Origin: an uncultured Lachnospiraceae bacterium
GTDB lineage: Bacteria; Bacillota; Clostridia; Lachnospirales; Lachnospiraceae
Assembly (NCBI GenBank): GCA_910578405.1
Contig: CAJTQO010000013.1
Span: 15,417 to 79,416, forward strand
Reading direction: 5' to 3'
Length of the DNA: 64,000 nt
Part shown: piece after piece, positions 43,831 through 52,181 of the stretch
Layout: each line of letters starts with the position of its first letter
How positions within the stretch are numbered: position 1 is the stretch's first letter
The notes under the pieces: model-generated
Database searches by the model: none
Told to the model about the DNA's origin: nothing
What the model saw: only the letters and a program-made list of their open reading frames with translations
Made by a program: the position numbers and the translations under genes

Positions 43831-44454
43831 ATGGGATATGGAAAAATTACGAATAAACAAAAGGAAATTTTAGAGTATATTAAAAATTGTATTCTTAACA
43901 AAGGATATCCCCCTGCTGTGCGTGAGATATGTGAAGCTGTACATTTAAAATCCACTTCTTCTGTCCACTCCCATTTGGAAACATTAGAAAAGAATGGATA
44001 TATCCGCCGTGATCCTACTAAACCGCGTGCCATTGAGATTTGCGATGAAAGTTTTCAGACAGTGCGGACAGAGATGGTCAGCCTGCCAGTGGTTGGGAAC
44101 GTCGCTGCAGGACAGCCTATCCTTGCGGAAGAAAATATTGAAAGTTATTTTCCGATTCCGGCAGAATACGTACCGCCTGGAGAGTCTTTTTCCCTAAAAG
44201 TGAAAGGGGATTCTATGATTAATGTAGGAATTTATAATGGTGACCATATCTTTGTGAACAGTTGCAGTACCGCTTCGGATGGGGATATTGTCGTAGCATT
44301 GGTAGATGATTCTGCGACTGTTAAGACTTTTTATAAGGAAGATGGCCATATCCGTTTACAGCCAGAAAATGATACGATGGATCCGATTATAGTGGATGAC
44401 TGCCAGATACTGGGAAAGGTATTTGGTATTTTTCGCATGTTCCAGATGTCATAA
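43831..44454 (+). CDS. lexA: SOS repressor LexA
   Basis: LexA represses SOS genes and cleaves itself when RecA filaments form. The 207-residue protein has an N-terminal winged helix (KEILEYIKNC ... STSSVHSHLETLEKNGYI) and a C-terminal S24 peptidase domain: cleavage site A93-G94, nucleophile S128 (KGDSMI) and base K165 (SATVK). All catalytic residues are intact. AAGGAGGA precedes the ATG. It is divergent from the yneA-like gene, the classical Firmicute arrangement. Confidence 0.97.
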   Translation: MGYGKITNKQKEILEYIKNCILNKGYPPAVREICEAVHLKSTSSVHSHLETLEKNGYIRRDPTKPRAIEICDESFQTVRTEMVSLPVVGNVAAGQPILAEENIESYFPIPAEYVPPGESFSLKVKGDSMINVGIYNGDHIFVNSCSTASDGDIVVALVDDSATVKTFYKEDGHIRLQPENDTMDPIIVDDCQILGKVFGIFRMFQMS

Positions 44455-44535
44455 AGCGGTAATCTTTGTAAATGCACATTTGCTGATTGATTTCTTTAGA
44501 TTGATTTCTCTAAGATGCCAATGCCCCTTTATGAA

Positions 44536-44609
44536 AAGTTTGCGCCAAACTTAAGAGACGCGGTAAGTTGCGTTGATTAAATTTGGCGCAAATTTCATAT
44601 ATGAAATTT
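44536..44609. repeat. Cluster of palindromes between lexA and the second kinase-like gene
   Basis: AAGTTTGCGCCAAACTT (44536-44552), AAATTTGGCGCAAATTT (44579-44595) and the perfect 20-bp palindrome AAATTTCATATATGAAATTT (44590-44609) lie in a 179-bp convergent gap. The first two also pair with each other (TTTGCGCCAAA/TTTGGCGCAAA), as the inner arms of the repeat element at 43116-43159 do. It may serve as a two-way terminator or be a repeat remnant. Confidence 0.6.
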
Positions 44610-44633
44610 GGAAACGTTAATTTTTAGGATAAA

Positions 44634-45263
44634 CTAAAGCAGATGCGCAAACCGCACTTTTAAATAAGCTTTAATTTCATCCACACATCGTTCAAATCCC
44701 AGTTTGGAACTATCCAGACACAAATCGTAGTTTCTGGCATCTGTCCACTCACGTCCTGTATGGTATTTATAGTATTCTGCGCGCCGTTTATCCGTTTTGG
44801 CAATGTAACGTTCCAGTTCACGGGGAGACATACTTACTTTTTTAGCAGCTTGTTCCAAACAGTAATCTTTGGGCGCATGAATAAAGACGCTTAGAACATT
44901 TTCATAGTCTTTTAATACATAATCCGCACAACGCCCTACAATTACGCAGGACTCTTCCTGTGCCAGTTGCTTAATGACTTTTGCCTGGTAATTAAATAGA
45001 TTATCATCGGACACAAAGTCTTCGCTGTCTGGCGGAATCAACTGCCCTGTATATACATTTTTTACAACTTTCCATAAATGTACGAATTTCACTTTTTCAT
45101 CGGCATTGACAAACAAACGTTCATTGATGCCGCTGTCTTCGGAAGCTAGTTTCAGCAACTCTTTGTCATAATAGTGAACGTTGATGTTCTCCGCCAGCAT
45201 TTCACCTATGGTGCGTCCCCCGCTGCCATATTGTCTTGCAATTGTGATTACTACTTTCTCCAT
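44634..45263 (-). CDS. Cytidylate kinase-like family protein (paralogue 2)
   Basis: A 209-residue paralogue of the protein at 36752. MEKVVITIARQYGSGGRTIGE is the modified P-loop, CVIVGRCADYVL the mid motif and TDKRRAEYYKYHTGREW the lid-like arm. The family is related to cytidylate kinase but the substrate is unknown. ATG 45263 is preferred to ATG 45269 because GGAGGG would be only about one base from the latter. It has its own promoter, overlapped by three direct repeats, so it appears individually regulated. Confidence 0.82.
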   Translation of the reverse strand: MEKVVITIARQYGSGGRTIGEMLAENINVHYYDKELLKLASEDSGINERLFVNADEKVKFVHLWKVVKNVYTGQLIPPDSEDFVSDDNLFNYQAKVIKQLAQEESCVIVGRCADYVLKDYENVLSVFIHAPKDYCLEQAAKKVSMSPRELERYIAKTDKRRAEYYKYHTGREWTDARNYDLCLDSSKLGFERCVDEIKAYLKVRFAHLL

Positions 45264-45283
45264 AATCATCCCTCCAGTTTTTC

Positions 45284-45312
45284 GTTATAACCAGATTACA
45301 CAGCAGTTCCAA
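45284..45312 (-). promoter_or_regulatory. Promoter of the second cytidylate-kinase-like gene
   Basis: On the minus strand TTGGAA (45312-45307), a 17-base spacer and TATAAC (45289-45284), about 20 bp before the ATG at 45263. The -35 lies in the first of three direct repeats. Confidence 0.6.
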
Positions 45313-45371
45313 AACTCACAAACAGTTTCAAAACTTACAAGCAATTCTGCATGCAATTTTAAAACTTACAA
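45304..45371 (-). repeat. Three 18-bp direct repeats overlapping a promoter
   Basis: Read on the minus strand, TTGTRAGTTTTRRAAYTG occurs at 45371-45354, 45340-45323 and 45321-45304. Start-to-start distances are 31 and 19 bases, near three and two helical turns. The last copy contains the -35 of the kinase-like gene. The pattern is that of an operator array for an unknown regulator. Confidence 0.65.
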
Positions 45372-45420
45372 GAAGTTTTAGGAATCCGTCAGAACTTCTA
45401 AAATTCAATATAGCAGAAAC

Positions 45421-46134
45421 TTATGCCTCACCAAGATACGCTTTTTTGATGGAATCGTCATTCAGCAGATCTTCTGCTTTACCTTCCAACACTATTTTGC
45501 CTGTTTCCAATACATATGCCCTGTCTGCGATGGACAATGCTTTTTTAGCATTCTGTTCTACCAGAAGAACGGTAGTTCCGCCGGAACTAACCTCCTTAAT
45601 AATATCAAATATTTCATTTACAAAAATCGGTGACAGGCCCATGGAAGGTTCATCCATTAATATAATCTTCGGATGAGACATAAGCGCCCGTCCCATAGCA
45701 AGCATCTGCTGCTCCCCGCCGCTTAATGTGCCTGCCATTTGATTCTGGCGTTCTTCGAGACGTGGGAATCTCTTATATATCTGCTTTAAATTCTCCTCTA
45801 TTTCGTTTTTGTCTTTCCTGGTATAAGCGCCCATCCGCAGGTTTTGCAATACGGAAAGCTGTGCAAAAACACGCCTGCCTTCCGGTACATGAGCCATCCC
45901 TCTGGAGACAATTTTATAACCGGGTATTTTAGTGATATCCTGTCCTTCAAAGGTAATGCTTCCGGCTTTCGCGGACAGCAGCCCTGTGATGGTATGGAGC
46001 GTTGTTGTTTTTCCGGCGCCGTTAGCGCCAATCAATGCGATTACTTCCCCTTCGTTGACATCAAAAGAAATTCCTTTAATAGCCTGGATTACGCCATAAT
46101 ATACTTCCAAATCCCTGATTTCAAGCATCGCCAT
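45421..46134 (-). CDS. livF: Branched-chain amino-acid ABC transporter ATPase LivF
   Basis: One of two ATPases of the high-affinity leucine/isoleucine/valine importer. The 237-residue protein has Walker A GANGAGKTT, signature LSGGEQQ, Walker B IILMDEPSMGLSP and the LivF-type C-terminus. Two ATGs (46134 and 46128) are both well spaced to ribosome sites; the AGGAGG overlapping the livG stop favours 46134. It is the last gene of the livKHMGF operon. Confidence 0.93.
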   Translation of the reverse strand: MAMLEIRDLEVYYGVIQAIKGISFDVNEGEVIALIGANGAGKTTTLHTITGLLSAKAGSITFEGQDITKIPGYKIVSRGMAHVPEGRRVFAQLSVLQNLRMGAYTRKDKNEIEENLKQIYKRFPRLEERQNQMAGTLSGGEQQMLAMGRALMSHPKIILMDEPSMGLSPIFVNEIFDIIKEVSSGGTTVLLVEQNAKKALSIADRAYVLETGKIVLEGKAEDLLNDDSIKKAYLGEA

Positions 46135-46147
46135 CTCCTGCCACCTC

Positions 46148-46906
46148 CTATTCACCCAAATATGCCGTGATTACCTGTGGATCATTCAGTACATCGGCTG
46201 TTTTGCCCTGTGTCAGGATTCGTCCGAAATTTAACACTGTCAACGCTTCGCAAATACCTGAAACCAGTTTCATATCATGTTCAATCAGCAATACTGTCAT
46301 ATCAAATTTCTCTCGGACAAAACGAATTGTATCCATTAATTCCCCAGTCTCATTCGGGTTCATGCCTGCTGCCGGTTCATCCAGGAGCAACAGCTTTGGC
46401 TCCGTAGCAAGGGCGCGGGCAATCTCCAGTTTACGTTGTTTTCCATATGGCAGATTGGCGGCCAAATAATTTGCCTCCTGATGTAAATCAAATACCTTTA
46501 AAAGCTCCATTGCTCTCTCGTTCATTTCCTTTTCCACTTTATAATAGTTTGGAAGACGAAAGATTCCTTCAAATGTACTGTAAGGATGGTGGTTATGAAG
46601 GCCGACCTTCACATTGTCTAATACGGACAGTTCCTTAAACAGACGGATGTTCTGAAAAGTACGGGCAATTCCTGCTTTGTTGATTTCTATCGTTTTTAAG
46701 CCTGTAATATCTTTGTCATCCAGTGTAATGATTCCCTCATCAGGTTTGTAAACTCCGGTCAGAAGGTTGAACACCGTTGTTTTTCCGGCGCCGTTTGGGC
46801 CAATCAGGCCATAAAGCTGCCCTTTTTTTATGGAAAGGTGAAAATCATCCACAGCTCGTAATCCGCCAAATGATATGGTTAAATTTTTAACTTCCAGCAA
46901 AGGCAT
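46148..46906 (-). CDS. livG: Branched-chain amino-acid ABC transporter ATPase LivG
   Basis: Second ATPase of the importer. The 252-residue protein has Walker A GPNGAGKTT, the ARTFQNIRLF stretch typical of LivG, signature LPYGKQRKLEIARAL, and LLLDEPAAGMNPNE. ATG 46906 (MPLLEVKNL) is chosen since AAAGGGGG precedes it; the upstream open frame overlaps livM. The livF ribosome site overlaps its stop. Confidence 0.94.
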   Translation of the reverse strand: MPLLEVKNLTISFGGLRAVDDFHLSIKKGQLYGLIGPNGAGKTTVFNLLTGVYKPDEGIITLDDKDITGLKTIEINKAGIARTFQNIRLFKELSVLDNVKVGLHNHHPYSTFEGIFRLPNYYKVEKEMNERAMELLKVFDLHQEANYLAANLPYGKQRKLEIARALATEPKLLLLDEPAAGMNPNETGELMDTIRFVREKFDMTVLLIEHDMKLVSGICEALTVLNFGRILTQGKTADVLNDPQVITAYLGE

Positions 46907-46907
46907 T

Positions 46908-48023
46908 TTATTTAACCCCCTTTCCTGTTTGGGATACTTGCGCAGTTTCGCTTTTTCCCGTTTTCCGGCCGGAAAAATAGGTCTCCCGAAACCGTTCCTT
47001 CCATTCAATTGCCTTCGGACTCCAGTTTAAGAGCATCATAGCGATAAGCACCACTGCATAAATCAGCATACGGTAGTCACTCAGCCCGCGGAGCAGTTCC
47101 GGCAGCAAGGTAAGAAGTACAGCAGCGATGATGGAACCACGGATATTCCCGATGCCGCCCAGCACTACATATACAAGAATCATAATGGACATATTATAAC
47201 CGAAGTTTTTGGGCTGTGCCGTCAATGTGGATAAATTGTGGGCGTAGAGTACGCCGCCTACTCCGGCGATGGCTGCCGAAATGGAAAAAGCCATCAGTTT
47301 ATATTTGGTTATATTAATCCCTACGGATTCTGCGGCAATGCGGTTGTCACGGATGGCCATAATGGCACGTCCGTCCCTGGAATGGATGAGATTCAGGATA
47401 ATGAATAAGGCTAACAAAATCAGAAGGACGCCTATTGTAAAACTGGAATCATGCGGTGTGCCAGTAATTCCTTGGGCTCCGTTTACTAAGACTTCCCCAT
47501 CTTCTTTTAAATGCAGGGATATGGAGTCTTTCATGGAGAAATGGAATCCATCGGAATCCCTTCCGATGTACAGCACATTGACAAGATTTTTAATAATTTC
47601 CCCAAAAGCCAGCGTAACAATCGCCAGATAATCCCCTTTCAGGCGCAGAACCGGAATGCCAATCAGGATACCAAAAACCCCTGCCACTACAGCGCCTATG
47701 ATTAGAGCCAGCAGAAAACGGAGCATATCCGGCATGGAGCCTTGCGTGCATTTGGAAAAGAATGCGCCTGAAAATGCCCCTACGCACATAAAACCTGCAT
47801 GCCCTAAACTTAATTCGCCAAGGATGCCTACGGTCAGATTTAAGGATACGGCCAGTATAACATAAATGCAAAGAGGCACAAGAAGCCCCTCCATCAAACT
47901 GGACATATGTCCGCCTGCCAGCAGAAGCTGTACGGTCAGATACGCTATAATGACAATCAAGTATGTGATGAGATTGCTTTTGGTCGTCTTACTTAACTTA
48001 AATTTAGAATTTGTTTTATCCAT
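46908..48023 (-). CDS. livM: Branched-chain amino-acid ABC transporter permease LivM
   Basis: A 371-residue permease with about nine hydrophobic segments and LivM signatures GELSLGHAGFMCVGAFSGA, the RLKGDYLAIVTLAFGEI cytoplasmic loop and AIRDNRIAAESVGIN coupling-helix region. It pairs with LivH in the membrane. The charged N-terminus (MDKTNSKFKLSKTTKSN) is cytoplasmic. The stop is one base upstream of the livG start. Confidence 0.94.
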   Translation of the reverse strand: MDKTNSKFKLSKTTKSNLITYLIVIIAYLTVQLLLAGGHMSSLMEGLLVPLCIYVILAVSLNLTVGILGELSLGHAGFMCVGAFSGAFFSKCTQGSMPDMLRFLLALIIGAVVAGVFGILIGIPVLRLKGDYLAIVTLAFGEIIKNLVNVLYIGRDSDGFHFSMKDSISLHLKEDGEVLVNGAQGITGTPHDSSFTIGVLLILLALFIILNLIHSRDGRAIMAIRDNRIAAESVGINITKYKLMAFSISAAIAGVGGVLYAHNLSTLTAQPKNFGYNMSIMILVYVVLGGIGNIRGSIIAAVLLTLLPELLRGLSDYRMLIYAVVLIAMMLLNWSPKAIEWKERFRETYFSGRKTGKSETAQVSQTGKGVK

Positions 48024-48032
48024 TGCAACACC

Positions 48033-48917
48033 TTACACTTTCTCCTGAATGTTTTTTCCTAAAATACCGGCTGGCTTCACCAGAAGCACGATAATGAGAA
48101 CTGCAAAAACAATCGCATCTGCCATTTGTGAAGATATATATGCCTTTCCTAATATCTCAATAATCCCCAGCAGGATACCGCCAATCATGGCGCCCGGTAT
48201 AGAACCGATACCGCCAAATACCGCCGCTACAAAGGCTTTGATTCCTGGCATAGCTCCGGTATAAGGCGTCAGGGAAGGATAAGAGGAGCAAAGCAGCATC
48301 CCGGCCACTGCCGCCAAGGCTGAGCCGATGGCAAAGGTAAGGGCGATGGTCCCATTGACATTGATGCCCATCAATTGGGCCGCTCCTTTATCTTCGGAAA
48401 CGGCAAGCATAGCTTGCCCCGCTTTTGTCCGGTTGACGAAAAGGGTCAGGCAAACCATAATAATAATGCCAGAAATAATAGTGACAATTGTTTCTCCGGA
48501 TATCATCAGTTTTCCTTCCGCCAATTTTAGGGGCGGTATGGAAACAATGGAAGTAAAGGATTTTGTATTTGCTCCAAAAAGCAGCAATGCGATATTTTGC
48601 AATAAGTAGCTTACCCCTATAGCAGTAATCAGTACAGCCAGAGGCGATGCAGCGTTCCGCAAAGGTTTGTAGGCAACTCGCTCGATTATCATGCCAAGAA
48701 CTGTACAGATTGCCACTGCCGCCACAATCCCCAAAACAGGAGGCAACCCTAAGGAGCTGACAATGGTAAACACCACAAAGCCACCAACCATAATGACATC
48801 GCCATGGGCAAAATTGAGCATTTTGGCAATGCCATATACCATGGTATAACCTAATGCGATAATCGCATATACACTGCCTAAACTGACGCCATTGATCAAA
48901 TAAGAAATAAAACTCAT
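48033..48917 (-). CDS. livH: Branched-chain amino-acid ABC transporter permease LivH
   Basis: A 294-residue permease with about eight membrane segments and the motifs LINGVSLGSVYAIIALGYTMVYG, NFAHGDVIMVGGF and the coupling region AVSEDKGAAQLMGIN. Partner of LivM. AGAGGTG precedes the ATG. It is separated from livK by 166 bp containing a terminator-like hairpin, so livHMGF are probably expressed at a lower level than livK. Confidence 0.95.
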   Translation of the reverse strand: MSFISYLINGVSLGSVYAIIALGYTMVYGIAKMLNFAHGDVIMVGGFVVFTIVSSLGLPPVLGIVAAVAICTVLGMIIERVAYKPLRNAASPLAVLITAIGVSYLLQNIALLLFGANTKSFTSIVSIPPLKLAEGKLMISGETIVTIISGIIIMVCLTLFVNRTKAGQAMLAVSEDKGAAQLMGINVNGTIALTFAIGSALAAVAGMLLCSSYPSLTPYTGAMPGIKAFVAAVFGGIGSIPGAMIGGILLGIIEILGKAYISSQMADAIVFAVLIIVLLVKPAGILGKNIQEKV

Positions 48918-48999
48918 AAGAAAACACCTCTTTGTCTTTTATGCATTACCAGATTAAATTATATCATTAAATTCTGGCAGAATCAAGGGATAAAAGAAA

Positions 49000-49037
49000 G
49001 GGCGCGGAAAGCCCCTTTAAAGCTTTCTTCCGCGCCC
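49000..49037 (-). terminator. Hairpin between livK and livH (attenuating terminator)
   Basis: GGGCGCGGAA at the left and TTCCGCGCCC at the right form a stem of ten pairs with further pairing inside; on the minus strand it is followed by TTTCTTTTAT. It lies about 47 bases after the livK stop and before livH, so it should release part of the transcripts after livK. Confidence 0.75.
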
Positions 49038-49083
49038 GTCATTGGCGGCATATTGCCTGTGGATTCATGAAAACCGTTTAAAA

Positions 49084-50355
49084 TTACATTGCAGTATATA
49101 CACCGTTTGTAATCTTTACTGCTTTAGGCTCTTTGTTCGGTTCACCGGAAACATCCCATGTCATGCCTGTGCCAGTAAGGCCGTCCAATGTGATTTGAGG
49201 CATTGCCGCTTTCATGGCGTCGCATATAGCGGACATATCCATATCCGGCGTAATGCCTGCCTTTTCACCGGCTGCTTTGATTGCATAAACAGCGTCATAA
49301 GCATCTGCCGCAAACTGGTTCGGCGTATCGCCAAATTTTTCTTTATAAGCGGCTACAAAGTTCTTGGTCAGCTCATCTTCCGCATCTGCTGCAAATGGCG
49401 TTAAAAGCATAACCCCTTCTGCCAGGGAAGTATCGAAATTCTCCACATTCAGGATACCGTCCAGGCCGTCACATCCGAAGAAAATGGGGGCATAGCCTAA
49501 GGTGGACGCCTGAGAAAGGATTAGAGAAGCTTCCGTATAATAAATGGGTAAAAACACCAGTTCCGCTCCTGCATCCTTTGCTTTCTGGAGCTGTACAGAG
49601 AAATCGGTCTTACTGTCTGCGGTAAAAGCTTCTGCCGAAACAATTTCAAAAGGCTGGTTTGCTGCTTCTGCCGCGAATTTCTCATAAATACCGGAAGAAT
49701 AGATATCGGAGCTGTCGTAAATTATAGCCACTGTGGAAGCGATTGCATTTTCGCCGATGTATTTTGCGGAAGCCATCCCCTGGTTCGGATCGGAGAAGCA
49801 TACCCGGAAAGCATTGTCATATTTAACGCAGTCTACAGACGAACCGGAGGGGGTCAATTGGAACATATTGTCTTCGGCTGTCTTTTCCGCCACTGCAACG
49901 CTGCATCCGCTGGTTACAGAGCCTACTAACATCTGCATTCCCCAGTCTTTTAAAGTATTGTATGCGTTTACGGATTTCTCCGGGTCGCACTCGTCATCTT
50001 CAAATTTAAATTCAATCTGCACGCCGTTAATTCCGCCGTTAGCATTGATTTCATCTACAGCAAGCTGCGCTGCATTTTGCACTGCCAATCCATAAACGGC
50101 TGCGCTTCCGGTAGTCGGGCCTACGCCGCCGATTTTGATGACGCCGCCAGCATTGTTTTCTGTCGCTGCGGTTTCCCCGCCAGTTTCTGCATTTTCTGCG
50201 CCAGCGTTAGAACTGTCTGCTGCATTCTCTGCAGGAGCCGCATTATCGTCTGCCTGTGCATTGCCGTTGTCTGCAGCGTTTCCGCAGCCTGCAAATAAAG
50301 CGACAGCCATTGCGGAAGCCATAACGGAGCTGATGATTTTGTGATACTTTTTCAT
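49084..50355 (-). CDS. livK: Branched-chain amino-acid binding lipoprotein (LivK/LivJ)
   Basis: The extracellular binding protein of the importer, a type I periplasmic-binding fold anchored by lipid. The 423-residue protein has a signal peptide ending LFAGC (lipid-modified Cys near residue 25), then an Ala/Asn/Glu-rich low-complexity linker of about 45 residues, then the ligand domain starting IKIGGVGPTTGSAAVYG, with SSDIYSSGIYEKF and the TPNQFAADAYDAVYAI C-terminal region. It is first in the operon behind a good promoter. Ligand (Leu/Ile/Val) is inferred from the operon. Confidence 0.94.
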   Translation of the reverse strand: MKKYHKIISSVMASAMAVALFAGCGNAADNGNAQADDNAAPAENAADSSNAGAENAETGGETAATENNAGGVIKIGGVGPTTGSAAVYGLAVQNAAQLAVDEINANGGINGVQIEFKFEDDECDPEKSVNAYNTLKDWGMQMLVGSVTSGCSVAVAEKTAEDNMFQLTPSGSSVDCVKYDNAFRVCFSDPNQGMASAKYIGENAIASTVAIIYDSSDIYSSGIYEKFAAEAANQPFEIVSAEAFTADSKTDFSVQLQKAKDAGAELVFLPIYYTEASLILSQASTLGYAPIFFGCDGLDGILNVENFDTSLAEGVMLLTPFAADAEDELTKNFVAAYKEKFGDTPNQFAADAYDAVYAIKAAGEKAGITPDMDMSAICDAMKAAMPQITLDGLTGTGMTWDVSGEPNKEPKAVKITNGVYTAM

Positions 50356-50385
50356 AATATCTCCTCCATAAATAATTTTTTGATA

Positions 50386-50414
50386 ATACTACTCTGAAAA
50401 AACATCTTTGTCAA
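50386..50414 (-). promoter_or_regulatory. Promoter of the liv operon
   Basis: On the minus strand TTGACA (50414-50409), a 17-base spacer and TAGTAT (50391-50386), then GGAGGAG before the livK ATG at 50355. Confidence 0.7.
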
Positions 50415-50534
50415 TGTTATTTTTTACATTTTGTGAGAAATGGCAATATTCTTGGATAATTTTCTTTTTTTATGGGCAAAATAACCTTGGTATATGAAGA
50501 AATATCAGCAAGATTAAGATTGGAGGTTTTGGAA

Positions 50535-50750
50535 ATGAATCATAAAGCATTGGACTACACTGCCCTTACGTTGGCTATTATCGGAGCCATCAACTGGGGG
50601 TTAATCGGTTTTTTCAGCTTTGACCTTGTTGCCTTTATCTTCGGTAATCTGACGTGGATATCCAGAATCATATACGCAGTCGTAGGCGTCTGCGGGATAT
50701 ACCTGATTTCGTTTTATATGAATCCGGGGCGCACGGCCGAAGAATCATAG
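50535..50750 (+). CDS. DUF378 small membrane protein
   Basis: A 71-residue protein with two hydrophobic helices; DYTALTLAIIGAINWGLIGFFSFDLVAFIFG is the DUF378 hallmark. Function unknown. ATG 50535 is set by GGAGG at 50522-50526; the longer upstream frame has no ribosome site. It stands alone on the plus strand between the minus-strand liv operon and rsfS, with a shared terminator after it. Confidence 0.88.
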   Translation: MNHKALDYTALTLAIIGAINWGLIGFFSFDLVAFIFGNLTWISRIIYAVVGVCGIYLISFYMNPGRTAEES

Positions 50751-50781
50751 CCTTAAACAGGCAGTAAAAAGAATATGAGAT

Positions 50782-50826
50782 AAATGCCGCACCTGATTTT
50801 TATGGGTGCGGCATTTATAGGTTTTT
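50782..50826. terminator. Terminator between DUF378 gene and rsfS
   Basis: AAATGCCGCACC (50782-50793) pairs with GGTGCGGCATTT (50805-50816), followed on the plus strand by ATAGGTTTTT; the opposite strand also carries A/T flanks. It lies between convergent genes and may serve both. Confidence 0.85.
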
Positions 50827-50906
50827 GCTTTTCTTTTTGTTGCAGTTCGTTCCTAAGTTTCTCGATTTTTTTCGTTTTTTCGATTCTTCCTACTTTTCGA
50901 TTCTTC

Positions 50907-51272
50907 CTATTTTTTTAATTCTTCCGGCTCTATTCTTTTTCCATCTCTCCAGATGCGCTCCAAGTCATAGAAGAGCCTGTTTTCCCGGTCGAATATATGG
51001 ACAATGATATCGCCGAAATCCATCAGAACCCAATTCGCTGCATCATAGCCTTCAATTTGCTTAACTGGAGAACCGCTTTTGCCAAGCAGTTCTTCCACAT
51101 TGTCTGTCATAGCCTGGATTTGACTGCGGTTGGAACCGCTGGCTATGATAAAATAGTCTGCCAGTACAGATACTTCACTGATGTCTATTACAGTAATGTC
51201 TTCTGCTTTCTTGTCTTCCAATGCCTGGATGGTAAGTTTCGCCATTTCTTTTGCCAGTTCTTTTCCTGTCAT
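50907..51272 (-). CDS. rsfS: Ribosomal silencing factor RsfS
   Basis: RsfS binds ribosomal protein uL14 and blocks subunit joining when nutrients are short. The 121-residue protein has the family features LADYFIIASGSNRSQIQAM, GYDAANWVLMDFGDIIVHIF and RLFYDLERIW. It is the last gene of the rplU-to-rsfS run, following yqeK after about 170 bp; no convincing gene was found in that gap. Confidence 0.95.
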   Translation of the reverse strand: MTGKELAKEMAKLTIQALEDKKAEDITVIDISEVSVLADYFIIASGSNRSQIQAMTDNVEELLGKSGSPVKQIEGYDAANWVLMDFGDIIVHIFDRENRLFYDLERIWRDGKRIEPEELKK

Positions 51273-51444
51273 ATTTTTACTCCTATATTTTCTTGATTCC
51301 CGCCCACCATGGTTGCCAAAGCCTCTTTATTTATTATGTCAAATCTTCTCCACAAAAACAAAGCCAGTATTTGGCTTGAAATGCTTTGGGAAAGATAGTT
51401 TCTTCCAATTGCTTTGCCTGAATCTTTAGGAATGGCATGGGCGG

Positions 51445-52038
51445 TTATTTTGTGCCTGTTACTTTCGCTTTATAGAAATCGTAAGTTTTTTGCGTCATGG
51501 GATCGGTTTCGCCATCTACTTGGTTTAAATAAACCAGGGTGTCATTCAATATTTTAAAGAGAGCGGCATCCAAATCCGTAAAGGCCAGCCGACGTATTTC
51601 CCCCAGGTTTGGCGCCTGCTTCCGGCCTGGTTCAATATAATCGGCAACATAAACGATTTTTTCTAGCAGGGACATATCTGGCCTGCCGGTGGTGTGATTT
51701 AATATAGCGTTAATTACGTCACTGTCGTGGATATTGTATTTGCGCATCGCCAAATAGCTTCCTACTTTTGCATGAAGCAGGAAGGGATTGCGGCGTTCAA
51801 TTTCATTTACGGTGATGTTATGTTTACGACAGATATGAAGCCTTTTTTCATTGCTCATGCATTTGGCGCAGTCATGCAGCAAGCCGGCAGTCTGTGCTTT
51901 TTGCATATCATAGCCATACCGCATGGCAAGCGCCGCTGCCGTGTAAGCAACCCCAAGAGTGTGTTCAAAACGCTTAGGATCCAATGTTTTTTCCATTGCT
52001 TTGCGGATTTTCTTAATGCTGGAAGATTTGGCTTCCAT
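51445..52038 (-). CDS. yqeK: YqeK-family HD hydrolase (diadenosine tetraphosphatase)
   Basis: A 197-residue HD-domain protein; YqeK of Gram-positives hydrolyses Ap4A symmetrically. RFEHTLGVAYTAAALA gives the first histidine, GLLHDCAK the HD pair, and HTTGRPDMSLLEKIVYVADYIEPGR the later metal ligands. ATG 52038 is chosen because AAAGGAGG precedes it. It follows nadD, the usual order in Firmicutes. Confidence 0.92.
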   Translation of the reverse strand: MEAKSSSIKKIRKAMEKTLDPKRFEHTLGVAYTAAALAMRYGYDMQKAQTAGLLHDCAKCMSNEKRLHICRKHNITVNEIERRNPFLLHAKVGSYLAMRKYNIHDSDVINAILNHTTGRPDMSLLEKIVYVADYIEPGRKQAPNLGEIRRLAFTDLDAALFKILNDTLVYLNQVDGETDPMTQKTYDFYKAKVTGTK

Positions 52039-52181
52039 CGTGAATCCTCCTTTATTCCAGTCCCGCGTCTGCCAGCCCAAGCCGCAGATTGGCAGAAGAA
52101 TCTCTGTCTGAAAAACACAGCCAGCGATTCTTCTGGCGCTTTTTGCGCAGACGCTGTTTTCCTGTCACTCTCTGAAATGTT

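Noticed and set aside
51340..51449. 34-codon minus-strand frame between yqeK and rsfS (MPFLKIQAKQLEE...)
   Set aside because: No ribosome site or recognisable similarity; too short to support as a gene.
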